From: Thomasclavelia sp.
Lineage (GTDB): Bacteria; Bacillota_I; Bacilli_A; Erysipelotrichales; Coprobacillaceae
Direction: 5' to 3'
Length of the DNA: 64,000 nt
Assembly: GCA_028749475.1 (NCBI GenBank)
Contig: JAQVWN010000003.1
Coordinates: forward strand, 62,001-126,000
Position numbers and translations under genes: made by a program. Of the stretch, positions 36,333 through 43,905 are shown piece by piece; position 1 is the stretch's first letter, and the number at the start of each line of letters is the position of its first letter. A model generated the notes under the pieces. The model saw only the letters and a list, made by a program, of their open reading frames with translations. It was not told the origin of the DNA and ran no database searches.

Positions 36333-36338
36333 ATTATA
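36333..36338 (-). promoter_or_regulatory. Leaderless-type -10 of the zinc-ribbon gene
   Basis: TATAAT preceded by TGA (extended -10). Predicted start coincides with the ATG. Confidence 0.6.
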
Positions 36339-36388
36339 TCATAAAATTAATGTTATTAAGCAATATATCTTAAACTAAAAACTATTTG

Positions 36389-36397
36389 TGTTATAAT
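36389..36397 (+). promoter_or_regulatory. Extended -10 of the ftsEX promoter
   Basis: TGT-TATAAT, about 20 bases before the ftsE ribosome start region. Confidence 0.55.
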
Positions 36398-36415
36398 AAT
36401 TTCAGGAGTGAAATT

Positions 36416-37099
36416 ATGATTAAACTAACTAATGTAACTAAGATTTATAAAACTGGTGTTAGAGCGTTAAATGATGTTAATTTAACAATCGAACCCGGTG
36501 AATTCGTATACGTTATCGGTACTACTGGTGCTGGTAAATCAACATTTATTAAATTATTATACCGTGAAGAAAAACCAACTTCTGGTACTGTGGAAGTTAA
36601 TGGAGTAGATGTTGCTAAAATTAAGAATAGGAAAGTTCCTTATTTTAGAAGAGGAGTTGGAGTTGTATTCCAAAACTATCGTTTATTACCTAAAAAGACA
36701 GTATTTGAAAATGTTTCTTATGCTTTAGAAGTTATTGATATTCCAAGAGTTGAAATTAGACGTCGTGTTAGAGCTACTTTAGAGTTAGTAGGTCTTGAAG
36801 ACAAAGTTAACGCTTTTCCTGGAGAACTTTCAGGTGGTCAACAACAAAGGGTAGCTATTGCTAGAGCAATAGTAAATAGACCTAAGGTTTTAATTGCTGA
36901 CGAACCAACAGGAAACTTAGACCCAGAAACTTCTCAAGGAATTATTGAATTACTTGAAAGAATTAATGAAAAAAATGGGACTACTGTCCTTGTAGTTACT
37001 CATGATCAGATTGTTGTTCAACAACATAAAAAAAGAACTATCTTAATTGAAGATGGTTGTGTTAAAGAAGATACTACTGCAGGAGGTTATGAAATATAA
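36416..37099 (+). CDS. ftsE: Cell-division ABC-type ATPase FtsE
   Basis: 228 residues. With FtsX it activates cell-wall hydrolases at division. Walker A GTTGAGKST, Q-loop VVFQNYRLLP, signature LSGGQQQRVAIARA and Walker B VLIADEPTGNLD. ATG 36416 follows CAGGAGTG; the upstream in-frame ATG is in the promoter region. The stop overlaps the ftsX start (TAATG). Presence implies a walled cell, unlike true mycoplasmas. Confidence 0.95.
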   Translation: MIKLTNVTKIYKTGVRALNDVNLTIEPGEFVYVIGTTGAGKSTFIKLLYREEKPTSGTVEVNGVDVAKIKNRKVPYFRRGVGVVFQNYRLLPKKTVFENVSYALEVIDIPRVEIRRRVRATLELVGLEDKVNAFPGELSGGQQQRVAIARAIVNRPKVLIADEPTGNLDPETSQGIIELLERINEKNGTTVLVVTHDQIVVQQHKKRTILIEDGCVKEDTTAGGYEI

Positions 37100-38010
37100 T
37101 GAAAGAATTCTCAAGTTGTATAAAAAACCTTCCTAAGCACTTTAAAACTGCTTTTGTAAATATTTATCGTAATGGGGTAATGTCTTTTTCATCTATCTTT
37201 GCTGTAGCTATTACATTACTTCTAATTGGGGTAATTAGTGTAATGGCCTTGGATGTTAGAGAAGTATCAGCTAATATCGAAAAAGGTGTTACTATCTATG
37301 TAAAACTAGATCGTACTATTTCAGAGGATGAAGAAAAAGCTGTTGGTGTCGAAATTAATAAAATTAATGGTGTTAAGAAATCAACATATTCATCTAAAGA
37401 TGATGAATTAAATAAACTAATTGAAAAACAAGGTGATGATGGTAAAGATTTATTTGAATCATATCGTCAAGATAACCCTTTAGGGGCTGCTTACAATGTA
37501 GAAGTTAAAGACTCATCTACTATTACAAAAGTCTCTAAAAAGATTGAAAAGATTAAGAATGTTAATACTGTAAGTTATGGTGGAGATGCTACTCAAAATA
37601 TGGTTAGTACTCTAAACATCGTTCAAAAAGCAGGAACAGTATTAGTTGTAGCTTTAGTTATTGTGGCTATCTTTATGATCAGCAATACTATCAAAATTAC
37701 AATTAATGCTCGTAGAACTGAAATTGAAATCATGCGAATGGTCGGAGCTAGTAACTGGTATATTCGTTTACCATTCATGATTGAAGGAATGATAATAGGT
37801 TTAATTGGAGCCATTGTCCCAATTATCGTTATTATCTATGGATATGGAGCTGTATATGATTACTTCACGGCAACTAGTGTATCATCAATGTTAGCTCTTA
37901 TTAAACCATTCCCATTTATTATGTATTGTTCATTTGGACTAGCTGCTATTGGTGCTTTAGTAGGTATCTTTGGATCAGCAATGTCAATGAGAAAGTTCTT
38001 AAAACTATAA
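37099..38010 (+). CDS. ftsX: Cell-division permease FtsX
   Basis: 303 residues. Four membrane segments: one near residue 35, then a large outer loop (residues ~60-170), and three in the C-terminal half, with the FtsX-type TEIEIMRMVGASNWYIRLPF motif. Coupled to FtsE and followed by a terminator. No peptidoglycan hydrolase partner gene is adjacent. Confidence 0.94.
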   Translation: MKEFSSCIKNLPKHFKTAFVNIYRNGVMSFSSIFAVAITLLLIGVISVMALDVREVSANIEKGVTIYVKLDRTISEDEEKAVGVEINKINGVKKSTYSSKDDELNKLIEKQGDDGKDLFESYRQDNPLGAAYNVEVKDSSTITKVSKKIEKIKNVNTVSYGGDATQNMVSTLNIVQKAGTVLVVALVIVAIFMISNTIKITINARRTEIEIMRMVGASNWYIRLPFMIEGMIIGLIGAIVPIIVIIYGYGAVYDYFTATSVSSMLALIKPFPFIMYCSFGLAAIGALVGIFGSAMSMRKFLKL

Positions 38011-38014
38011 TCTT

Positions 38015-38038
38015 AAGCCAACTATTAGTTGGCTTTTT
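38015..38038 (+). terminator. Intrinsic terminator after ftsX
   Basis: AAGCCAAC / GTTGGCTT stem, TATTA loop, five T. Confidence 0.92.
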
Positions 38039-38110
38039 ATTATCTTTTAAAACTAATTATAGAATGATAATGATAAGTAATATATAATGAAAATATTGAA
38101 GGTGGTTATA

Positions 38111-38698
38111 ATGAAAAATAAAATAAAAGAATACTTAAGTATTCCTAATATTCTATGTTATATTCGAATTGTTTTGGTGCCAGTATTTTTATATGTCTAC
38201 TTCTTAGCTAATAGTTCTAGAGATTATATTCTAGCAGCAATAATTATTATTGTATCTAGTCTTACTGATTTTCTAGATGGCTACATTGCTAGACACTGTG
38301 ATATGATTACTGACTTTGGTAAAGTCATTGATCCAATTGCTGATAAGTTAACACAATTTTCAGTCGCAATTGCCTTAGTGTTTAATTATCCTTTGTTTTG
38401 GCTTTTAGTAATCATTATCTTTTTAAAGGATGGAATGATTTTAATGGTTAGTTTATATCTTTATGGATATGGTCTAAAAGTAAAAGGAGCATCTTGGTGG
38501 GGAAAAGTATCCACAGCTTTCTTTGATGTTTCAGTTATAATCTTAATTGGTTATTATTGTCCTAATACCATCTTATCTAATTCCCTTATCATAATCAGTT
38601 TTATATTAATGCTTTTCTCATTTATAAAGTATGCTAAAGAATTATCTTATTATTATACTCATAGGAAAGAAATTAAAGATGAACAAGAGAGAAATTAA
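38111..38698 (+). CDS. pgsA: CDP-diacylglycerol-glycerol-3-phosphate 3-phosphatidyltransferase
   Basis: 195 residues. Makes phosphatidylglycerol phosphate at the membrane. The CDP-alcohol phosphotransferase motif D-G-x2-A-R-x8-G-x3-D-x3-D is present (DGYIAR ... GKVIDPIAD), with four to five membrane helices. ATG 38111 has GAAGGTGG before it; the in-frame ATG at 38087 lies inside the TATAAT box at 38083-38088. The close relative cardiolipin synthase-like CDP-alcohol transferase is a less likely alternative. Confidence 0.88.
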   Translation: MKNKIKEYLSIPNILCYIRIVLVPVFLYVYFLANSSRDYILAAIIIIVSSLTDFLDGYIARHCDMITDFGKVIDPIADKLTQFSVAIALVFNYPLFWLLVIIIFLKDGMILMVSLYLYGYGLKVKGASWWGKVSTAFFDVSVIILIGYYCPNTILSNSLIIISFILMLFSFIKYAKELSYYYTHRKEIKDEQERN

Positions 38699-39059
38699 AG
38701 AATCATGTTACAAAGATATCTTGGCAGATATCACAGTTAATGTAACTAATATAATTAATCAAATAAATAATATTGAATCTAAGGAAGGAACCTTTTCTAA
38801 TGATATCTTACAAAAAGATATTCAAAGAACATTCTTTGATTTAGAAATAACTTTAGCTGAACTATGCATTATGCTTAGAAAAATGGATGAAAATGATTTT
38901 ATAAATCTTCCATTAAATCTTAGAAGAGATATTAACAGTGTTATTCATTCAAATAAATTTGAATATCATTCTTTAGATTTAATCTATTGTTACTCCAAAA
39001 AAGGAAAAGAAGATATATCTATTAAACAACTATTAAAATATACTAAAAATATAATTTAG
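38679..39059 (+). CDS. Unknown 126-residue helical protein overlapping pgsA
   Basis: Begins 20 bases inside pgsA with AGGAAA ten bases upstream. Predicted all-helical, no membrane segment and no recognisable motif (NIINQINNIESKEG; TFFDLEITLAELCIML). Coupling to pgsA suggests co-expression. Its TAG stop is part of a terminator palindrome. The frame is open for 126 codons with ordinary AT-rich codon use, so it is likely a real gene of unknown role. Confidence 0.6.
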   Translation: MNKREIKESCYKDILADITVNVTNIINQINNIESKEGTFSNDILQKDIQRTFFDLEITLAELCIMLRKMDENDFINLPLNLRRDINSVIHSNKFEYHSLDLIYCYSKKGKEDISIKQLLKYTKNII

Positions 39060-39078
39060 CAGGTAATTACCTGCTTTT
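39058..39078 (+). terminator. Intrinsic terminator overlapping a stop codon
   Basis: Perfect palindrome AGCAGGTAATTACCTGCT followed by T-rich sequence. Confidence 0.85.
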
Positions 39079-39368
39079 ATTTTTGCCTGTAAAAAAAGCA
39101 CTTTAAAAGAGTATATTTGAAGATATTATTTTTTAATATTTGTATAATAAGTTTGTTCTAATTTGGTTGGTTATTTAAATCTTTATTATTTTTTTTTACT
39201 GCAAAATTTCAAAATAACGTAGTATCAAGGGTTTTTAAAGAACTAAAAAAATAACTCATAAGTAATAGTTCTTTTCATTTAACCTTTTAATTTAGAATTA
39301 ATATACTAATCATGTAGAAGTTCTCATATAACAAATTTTTACAGGTAATAATAGGAGGGTAAAAAACA
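39079..39368 (+). promoter_or_regulatory. Leader region of nrdDG with two candidate promoters and a hairpin
   Basis: About 290 bases without a gene. TATAAT at 39143-39148 would give a leader over 210 bases long. A second set, TTAACC-17 bases-TATACT (39279-39307), would give ~55 bases. Between them a 9-bp hairpin (AAAGAACTA 39237-39245 with TAGTTCTTT 39266-39274) precedes a T-rich stretch and could terminate the long transcript. I found no clear paired NrdR boxes and no riboswitch I recognise. Confidence 0.4.
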
Positions 39369-41531
39369 ATGAATGTAATAAAAAGAGATGGTACTAAAGT
39401 ACCATTTGATGCAAGCAAAATCGAAAGTGCGATTCTAAAAGCTATGAAATATGGTAGTGGAGTAATCGATGAAAAAATAGCTAAAGAAATTTCTGATGAA
39501 ATTGCTAATTGGCATAAGAATAATACTAATAATGATATCAGTATCTATCGTATTGAAGGACAAGTATTCGAAAAACTAATTGAAAAAGGTAATATTTTAA
39601 CTGCCAAAGCTTATGAAGGATATCGTAAGGTTCGTGAATTCCAAAGACAAACTAATACAATTGACAATCAAATCTATGGAATTGTTAATCAAACTAATAA
39701 AGAAGCAATGGAAGAAAATTCAAATAAGGATGCAACTGTTTTAGCAACACAAAGAGACTTAATTGCTGGAGAATTCTCACGTGATTATTGTCGTCGTTTA
39801 CTTCTACCACCTAAAATAGTTCAAGCTCATGATGATGGAATTATTCACTTCCATGATATGGACTACTTTATTCAAAAGATGCATAACTGTGATCTTGTAA
39901 ACTTAAAAGATATGTTTGCTAATGGAACAGTTATTAATGATAAGTTAATTGAAACACCACATAGTCTTCAAACTGCATGTACTGTTGCAACTCAAATAGT
40001 TCAACAAGTGGCTAATGGACAATACGGGGGACAAACTATTTCTATAGCTCACTTAGCACCTTATGTAAGAATATCTTATGAAAAACATTTAAAGAATATT
40101 GAAGAAGAAGGTAAACTTACTGGTATCAATTATACAAAAGAACAAATTAAAACAATTGCTGACTCTAGAATTAAAGATGAAATTAGAGCTGGAGTTCAAA
40201 CAATTCAATATCAAATAAATACTTTTTCAACAACTAATGGTCAAGCGCCTTTCCTTTCTGTATTTATGTATTTAAAAGAAGAACCTGAATACATTAAAGA
40301 AACTGCAATGTTAGTTGAAGAAATCTTAAAACAACGTTATGTTGGTATGAAAAACCCTGTTGGGGCTTATGTAACACCAGCATTCCCTAAACTACTTTAT
40401 GTTTTAGATGATAATAACGTTCCTGAAGATAGTGAATATCGTTATCTTACAGATTTAGCAGTTAAATGTGTTTCTAAACGAATGATGCCTGATTTTATCT
40501 CAGCTAAGAAAATGAAAGAAAATTATGAAGGACAAGTATTCCCTTGTATGGGATGTCGTTCATTCCTTGCACCATGGAAAGATGAAAACGGTAATTATAA
40601 ATGGTATGGTCGTTTCAACCAAGGAGTTGTAACTTTAAACCTTACTGATGCTGGATTATCAGCTAATAAAGACTTAGATCGTTTCTGGAAGATTCTAGAT
40701 GAAAGACTTGAATTATGTAAAGAAGCTTTACTTCTTCGTCATGAAAGTTTAAAAGGAACTCTAGCTGATGTTAGCCCAATTCATTGGCGTTATGGAGCAA
40801 TCGCTAGATTAAAACCTGGAGAAACTATTGATAAATTATTATATGGTGGATATTCTTCTATTTCACTTGGTTATATTGGTTTATATGAATGTGTAGTTGC
40901 CTTAACTGGTGAAAGCCATACTACTAAAGAAGGTAATGAATTAGCTACTCAAATCATGACTAAACTTCGTGATGCTTGTGAAAAATGGAAAGAAGAAACT
41001 AATATTGGATTTGGTTTATATGGAACTCCTGCTGAAAGTACAACATATACTTTTGCTAAAGCTCTAAAGAAGAGATTTGGAATTATTAAAGGAGTTACTG
41101 ATAAAGATTATATTACTAATTCATATCACGTTAATGTTACTGAACATATTGATGCTTTCTCTAAACTTGGTATTGAAGGTAAGTTCCAAAACTTATCACT
41201 TGGAGGAGCTATTAGTTATGTTGAAGTTACAAACATGACAGGTAACTTTGAAGCAATGAAAGAATTAATTAATTATATGTATGATACTATTCAATATGCT
41301 GAAATTAATACTAAATCTGATTACTGTCAAAAATGTGGTTTTGATGGAGAAATCTTATTAGATGAAAATGGTGAATGGTATTGTCCAAACTGTGGTAATA
41401 GAGACCACAAAACTATGAATGTATGTCGTCGTACTTGTGGTTATCTTGGAGATAACTTCTGGAATAAAGGACGTACTCAAGAAATTGGTGAACGTTTCGT
41501 TCACTTAGATAACCATATCCTTGGAGAATAG
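39369..41531 (+). CDS. nrdD: Anaerobic ribonucleoside-triphosphate reductase
   Basis: 720 residues. Makes deoxynucleotides under anaerobic conditions with a glycyl radical. N-terminal ATP-cone (VIKRDGTKVPFDASKIESAI), the catalytic Cys regions (HNCDLVNL), a C-terminal zinc site (CQKC ... CPNC) and the radical Gly691 in RRTCGYLG. Ribosome site TAGGAGGG. Ends in TAG one base before nrdG. Anaerobic habit of the host is inferred from this gene. Confidence 0.96.
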   Translation: MNVIKRDGTKVPFDASKIESAILKAMKYGSGVIDEKIAKEISDEIANWHKNNTNNDISIYRIEGQVFEKLIEKGNILTAKAYEGYRKVREFQRQTNTIDNQIYGIVNQTNKEAMEENSNKDATVLATQRDLIAGEFSRDYCRRLLLPPKIVQAHDDGIIHFHDMDYFIQKMHNCDLVNLKDMFANGTVINDKLIETPHSLQTACTVATQIVQQVANGQYGGQTISIAHLAPYVRISYEKHLKNIEEEGKLTGINYTKEQIKTIADSRIKDEIRAGVQTIQYQINTFSTTNGQAPFLSVFMYLKEEPEYIKETAMLVEEILKQRYVGMKNPVGAYVTPAFPKLLYVLDDNNVPEDSEYRYLTDLAVKCVSKRMMPDFISAKKMKENYEGQVFPCMGCRSFLAPWKDENGNYKWYGRFNQGVVTLNLTDAGLSANKDLDRFWKILDERLELCKEALLLRHESLKGTLADVSPIHWRYGAIARLKPGETIDKLLYGGYSSISLGYIGLYECVVALTGESHTTKEGNELATQIMTKLRDACEKWKEETNIGFGLYGTPAESTTYTFAKALKKRFGIIKGVTDKDYITNSYHVNVTEHIDAFSKLGIEGKFQNLSLGGAISYVEVTNMTGNFEAMKELINYMYDTIQYAEINTKSDYCQKCGFDGEILLDENGEWYCPNCGNRDHKTMNVCRRTCGYLGDNFWNKGRTQEIGERFVHLDNHILGE

Positions 41532-41532
41532 A

Positions 41533-42042
41533 ATGAGATACGCACAAATAAGACAAACAGATATAGCTAATGGTCCAGGTATTAGAGTTTCATTATATGT
41601 TCAAGGATGTAATCGTCATTGTCCTAATTGTTTTAATGAAGAAACTTGGGACTTTAATGGTGGAAATCCTTTTACTGATGAATTAGTTAATAAACTTATT
41701 GAGATTACAAATCGAGATCATATCGATGGTATTACTATTCTTGGTGGAGAACCATTAGAACCTGAAAATAGAAAAGATGTATTAGAATTATTAAAGAAGT
41801 TAAAAAGTTCACTTAATGAAGGTAAAAGTATTTGGTTATATTCTTCATTCTTATATGAAGAGATACTAAAGTTTGATGAAAATATATTAGATTATATCGA
41901 TGTATTAGTTGATGGACCTTTCGTTGAAGACTTAAAAGATCTTCATCTAAAATTTAAAGGATCATCTAATCAAAGAACAATTGATGTACCAGCAAGTCTA
42001 CAATCAAATACAATTGTTTTACACCAATTCAAAAAAGTGTAA
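41533..42042 (+). CDS. nrdG: Anaerobic ribonucleotide reductase activase (radical SAM)
   Basis: 169 residues. Installs the glycyl radical on NrdD. The radical-SAM cluster motif CNRHCPNC, the NrdG-typical TWDFNGG, and GGEPLEPENR are present. ATG 41533 directly follows the nrdD stop with TTGGAG as ribosome site; the TTG at 41521 is that site. Family length is normal. Confidence 0.95.
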   Translation: MRYAQIRQTDIANGPGIRVSLYVQGCNRHCPNCFNEETWDFNGGNPFTDELVNKLIEITNRDHIDGITILGGEPLEPENRKDVLELLKKLKSSLNEGKSIWLYSSFLYEEILKFDENILDYIDVLVDGPFVEDLKDLHLKFKGSSNQRTIDVPASLQSNTIVLHQFKKV

Positions 42043-42043
42043 T

Positions 42044-42087
42044 TTGACAAAGAGGAATAAAAGATGTTAATAATATTAACATCTTTT
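42044..42087 (+). promoter_or_regulatory. -35 box and dyad before the marR gene (operator or terminator)
   Basis: A perfect TTGACA (42044-42049) follows the nrdG stop. A 12-bp inverted repeat AAAAGATGTTAA (42059-42070) / TTAACATCTTTT (42076-42087) covers where the -10 would be (TTAATA/TAATAT). With its T-run the dyad can also terminate nrdDG transcripts. Confidence 0.5.
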
Positions 42088-42105
42088 ATTATTAGAGGAG
42101 GAAAT

Positions 42106-42555
42106 ATGAATAATCAAGAAATTGATTCAGTTAGTCAACTATTCGAATTAGCGATGGGAGTACAAGAAGACTTTTTAAAAAAAGGACCTTATCCTAATTT
42201 AACGTTATCAGAAACTCATGTTTTAGAAGCTGTTAGTAAAGAACAATTTCCAACAATGACAACTATTGCTTCAAGACTAGATGTCACTTTAGGGACCCTT
42301 ACAACATCAACTAAAAAGATAATTGAAAAAGGATATTTAACTCGTGAACATTCTAAAGAAGATGGGCGAATAGTAATTTTACAACTTACAGAAAAAGGTA
42401 AAAAAGCTTTGGCTACCCATGATCAATTCCATAAACAACTAGCTGCAATTTATGATTCAAGAATACCTAAAGAAAGAAAAGAATGGGTATATCAAACACT
42501 TCTTCTAATTTATAAAGATATAAAAATATGGAAGGATAAAATAGAAAGTGAATAA
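42106..42555 (+). CDS. fabT: MarR-family regulator, probable FabT-like regulator of fatty-acid synthesis
   Basis: 149 residues. Winged-helix MarR protein: TMTTIASRLDVTLGTLTTSTKKIIEKGYLTRE is the recognition-helix part and HSKEDGRIV the wing. FabT of streptococci is a MarR protein encoded at the head of the fab cluster and represses it. The position here is the same, and palindromic TTTGAACTTCAAA sites (compare the TTTGA...TCAAA core of FabT boxes) occur before acpP and accB. ATG 42106 follows AGAGGAGG. Specific role inferred. Confidence 0.78.
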   Translation: MNNQEIDSVSQLFELAMGVQEDFLKKGPYPNLTLSETHVLEAVSKEQFPTMTTIASRLDVTLGTLTTSTKKIIEKGYLTREHSKEDGRIVILQLTEKGKKALATHDQFHKQLAAIYDSRIPKERKEWVYQTLLLIYKDIKIWKDKIESE

Positions 42556-43078
42556 AAAAGTATTAAGAATGTGTAGATGTGCTGTGTTTACTGGAATACT
42601 TTGTATTCTTGCTCAAATCACAGTATATCTACCATCTATTGTTCCAATAACGATGCAAACATTTGCAGTTTATCTAATTGCATTATGTCTATCACCATTA
42701 GATGCAACTATTAGTACAATGTTGTATATTGTCTTAGGAGCGATTGGATTACCAGTGTTTTCAGGGTTTAATGGAGGGCTCTCAAGTCTTATTGGACCAG
42801 CTGGAGGATTCATCTTTAGTTTCCCAATAATGGCTTTAGTAATTAGCTTAATGGTTAAATACAAAGATGATATTAAAACTAATGTAATATCATTAATTGT
42901 TGGAACTGGAGTGACTTATTTTATTGGGAGTATTTGGTTTATGTTTATTACTAAAAGTAGTATCGTCGTTACGCTTACTGCTTGTGTATTACCATTTATT
43001 ATTGGAGATTCGCTAAAAATATTTATATCAATTATTATCGCGAAAAGGTTGAAAACACGTATTAATTTTGATCTTTAA
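42548..43078 (+). CDS. bioY: BioY-type biotin transporter S component
   Basis: 176 residues with about six membrane segments. BioY binds and imports biotin, with or without an ECF module. Family motifs PITMQTFAVYLIALCLSP and YIVLGAIGLPVFSGFNGGLSSLIGPAGGF (written here in parts) are clear. Starts at GTG, overlapping the end of marR; AAGGA lies ten bases upstream. A later ATG at codon 8 is possible. Supplies the biotin that BirA attaches to AccB in the same cluster. Confidence 0.92.
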   Translation: MNKKVLRMCRCAVFTGILCILAQITVYLPSIVPITMQTFAVYLIALCLSPLDATISTMLYIVLGAIGLPVFSGFNGGLSSLIGPAGGFIFSFPIMALVISLMVKYKDDIKTNVISLIVGTGVTYFIGSIWFMFITKSSIVVTLTACVLPFIIGDSLKIFISIIIAKRLKTRINFDL

Positions 43079-43095
43079 TTTTTTTGTTTAAAAAA

Positions 43096-43108
43096 TTTGA
43101 ACTTCAAA
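43096..43108. promoter_or_regulatory. FabT-like operator before acpP
   Basis: TTTGAACTTCAAA, a perfect inverted repeat around one base, ending two bases before the -35 box. Identical to 43440-43452. Confidence 0.7.
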
Positions 43109-43110
43109 CC

Positions 43111-43139
43111 TTTACAAACATAAATGCCTGATATATAAT
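43111..43139 (+). promoter_or_regulatory. acpP promoter
   Basis: TTTACA, 17 bases, TATAAT. Confidence 0.8.
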
Positions 43140-43167
43140 CCAAAAGAAACTAATAGGAGGAAGTAAT

Positions 43168-43395
43168 ATGACTTTTGATAAAGTAAAAGAATTAATCGTA
43201 GATAACTTAAACACTGAAGAAGATAAGGTTACTATTGATGCTAATCTTAAAGAAGATCTAGATGCTGATAGCTTAGATGCTGTTGAACTTATCATGGCTA
43301 TTGAAGATGAATTTGAAATAGAAATTCCTGATGATAAGGCTGCAGAAATTAAAACAGTAAAAGATATTGTTGATTATATCGACAATAATAACTAA
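43168..43395 (+). CDS. acpP: Acyl carrier protein
   Basis: 75 residues, acidic. Carries growing acyl chains on phosphopantetheine attached to Ser35 in [10 protein letters not shown]. Strong AGGAGGA ribosome site, own promoter and own terminator, so it can be expressed above the rest of the cluster, as expected for an abundant protein. Confidence 0.96.
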   Translation: MTFDKVKELIVDNLNTEEDKVTIDANLKEDLDADSLDAVELIMAIEDEFEIEIPDDKAAEIKTVKDIVDYIDNNN

Positions 43396-43400
43396 TATGC

Positions 43401-43429
43401 ACCCAGTATTATTACTGGGTTGCTTTTTT
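43401..43429 (+). terminator. Intrinsic terminator between acpP and accB
   Basis: ACCCAGTA / TACTGGGT stem, TTAT loop, six T. Confidence 0.9.
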
Positions 43430-43439
43430 GAAGTGAAAA

Positions 43440-43452
43440 TTTGAACTTCAAA
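43440..43452. promoter_or_regulatory. FabT-like operator before accB
   Basis: Second exact TTTGAACTTCAAA, between the acpP terminator and the accB ribosome site (AAAGGAG). No convincing -10 box lies nearby. Confidence 0.65.
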
Positions 43453-43467
43453 GTAAAGGAGATTACT

Positions 43468-43905
43468 ATGAAATTAGATTTAGTAAAAGAATTAATGAAT
43501 GAATTTGAAAATGCTAATGTTTCAAAAATGAAAATTGAAATTGAAGGCATTAAACTTGAACTTGAAAAAAATGGTGTTGAAAACACTACGCCAACACTTA
43601 TAAATACATCTAAAGAAGTAGAGACAACTACTTCTAAAACAGAAGAAAAGAAACCAACTACTAATCCAAATGCTGTTTATGTAAAAGCTCCATTAGTAGG
43701 AGTTTATTATTCTTCTAGCTCACCTGATAAACCAGCTTTTGTCGAAGTAGGATCAAAAGTTAGAAAAGGACAAACATTATGTATTATTGAAGCAATGAAA
43801 GTAATGAACGAGATTAAAGCTCCTCAAGATGGTGTCATTACTAGCATTCTTGCTTCAAATGAAGATTTGATTGAATTTGATCAAATCATTATGACAATTG
43901 ATTAA
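43468..43905 (+). CDS. accB: Biotin carboxyl carrier protein of acetyl-CoA carboxylase
   Basis: 145 residues. Biotin is attached at Lys111 in EAMKVMNE by BirA (encoded at the end of the cluster). Layout: N-terminal helix (KLDLVKELMNEFENANV), Thr/Pro-rich linker, C-terminal biotinyl domain. ATG 43468 is placed by AAAGGAG; an upstream TTG falls in the operator. The stop overlaps accC (TAATG). Confidence 0.95.
   Translation: MKLDLVKELMNEFENANVSKMKIEIEGIKLELEKNGVENTTPTLINTSKEVETTTSKTEEKKPTTNPNAVYVKAPLVGVYYSSSSPDKPAFVEVGSKVRKGQTLCIIEAMKVMNEIKAPQDGVITSILASNEDLIEFDQIIMTID

Noticed and set aside
39079-39368. Cobalamin riboswitch before nrdD (suggested by btuR in the window)
   Set aside because: No B12-box-like sequence was seen and NrdD is not B12-dependent.
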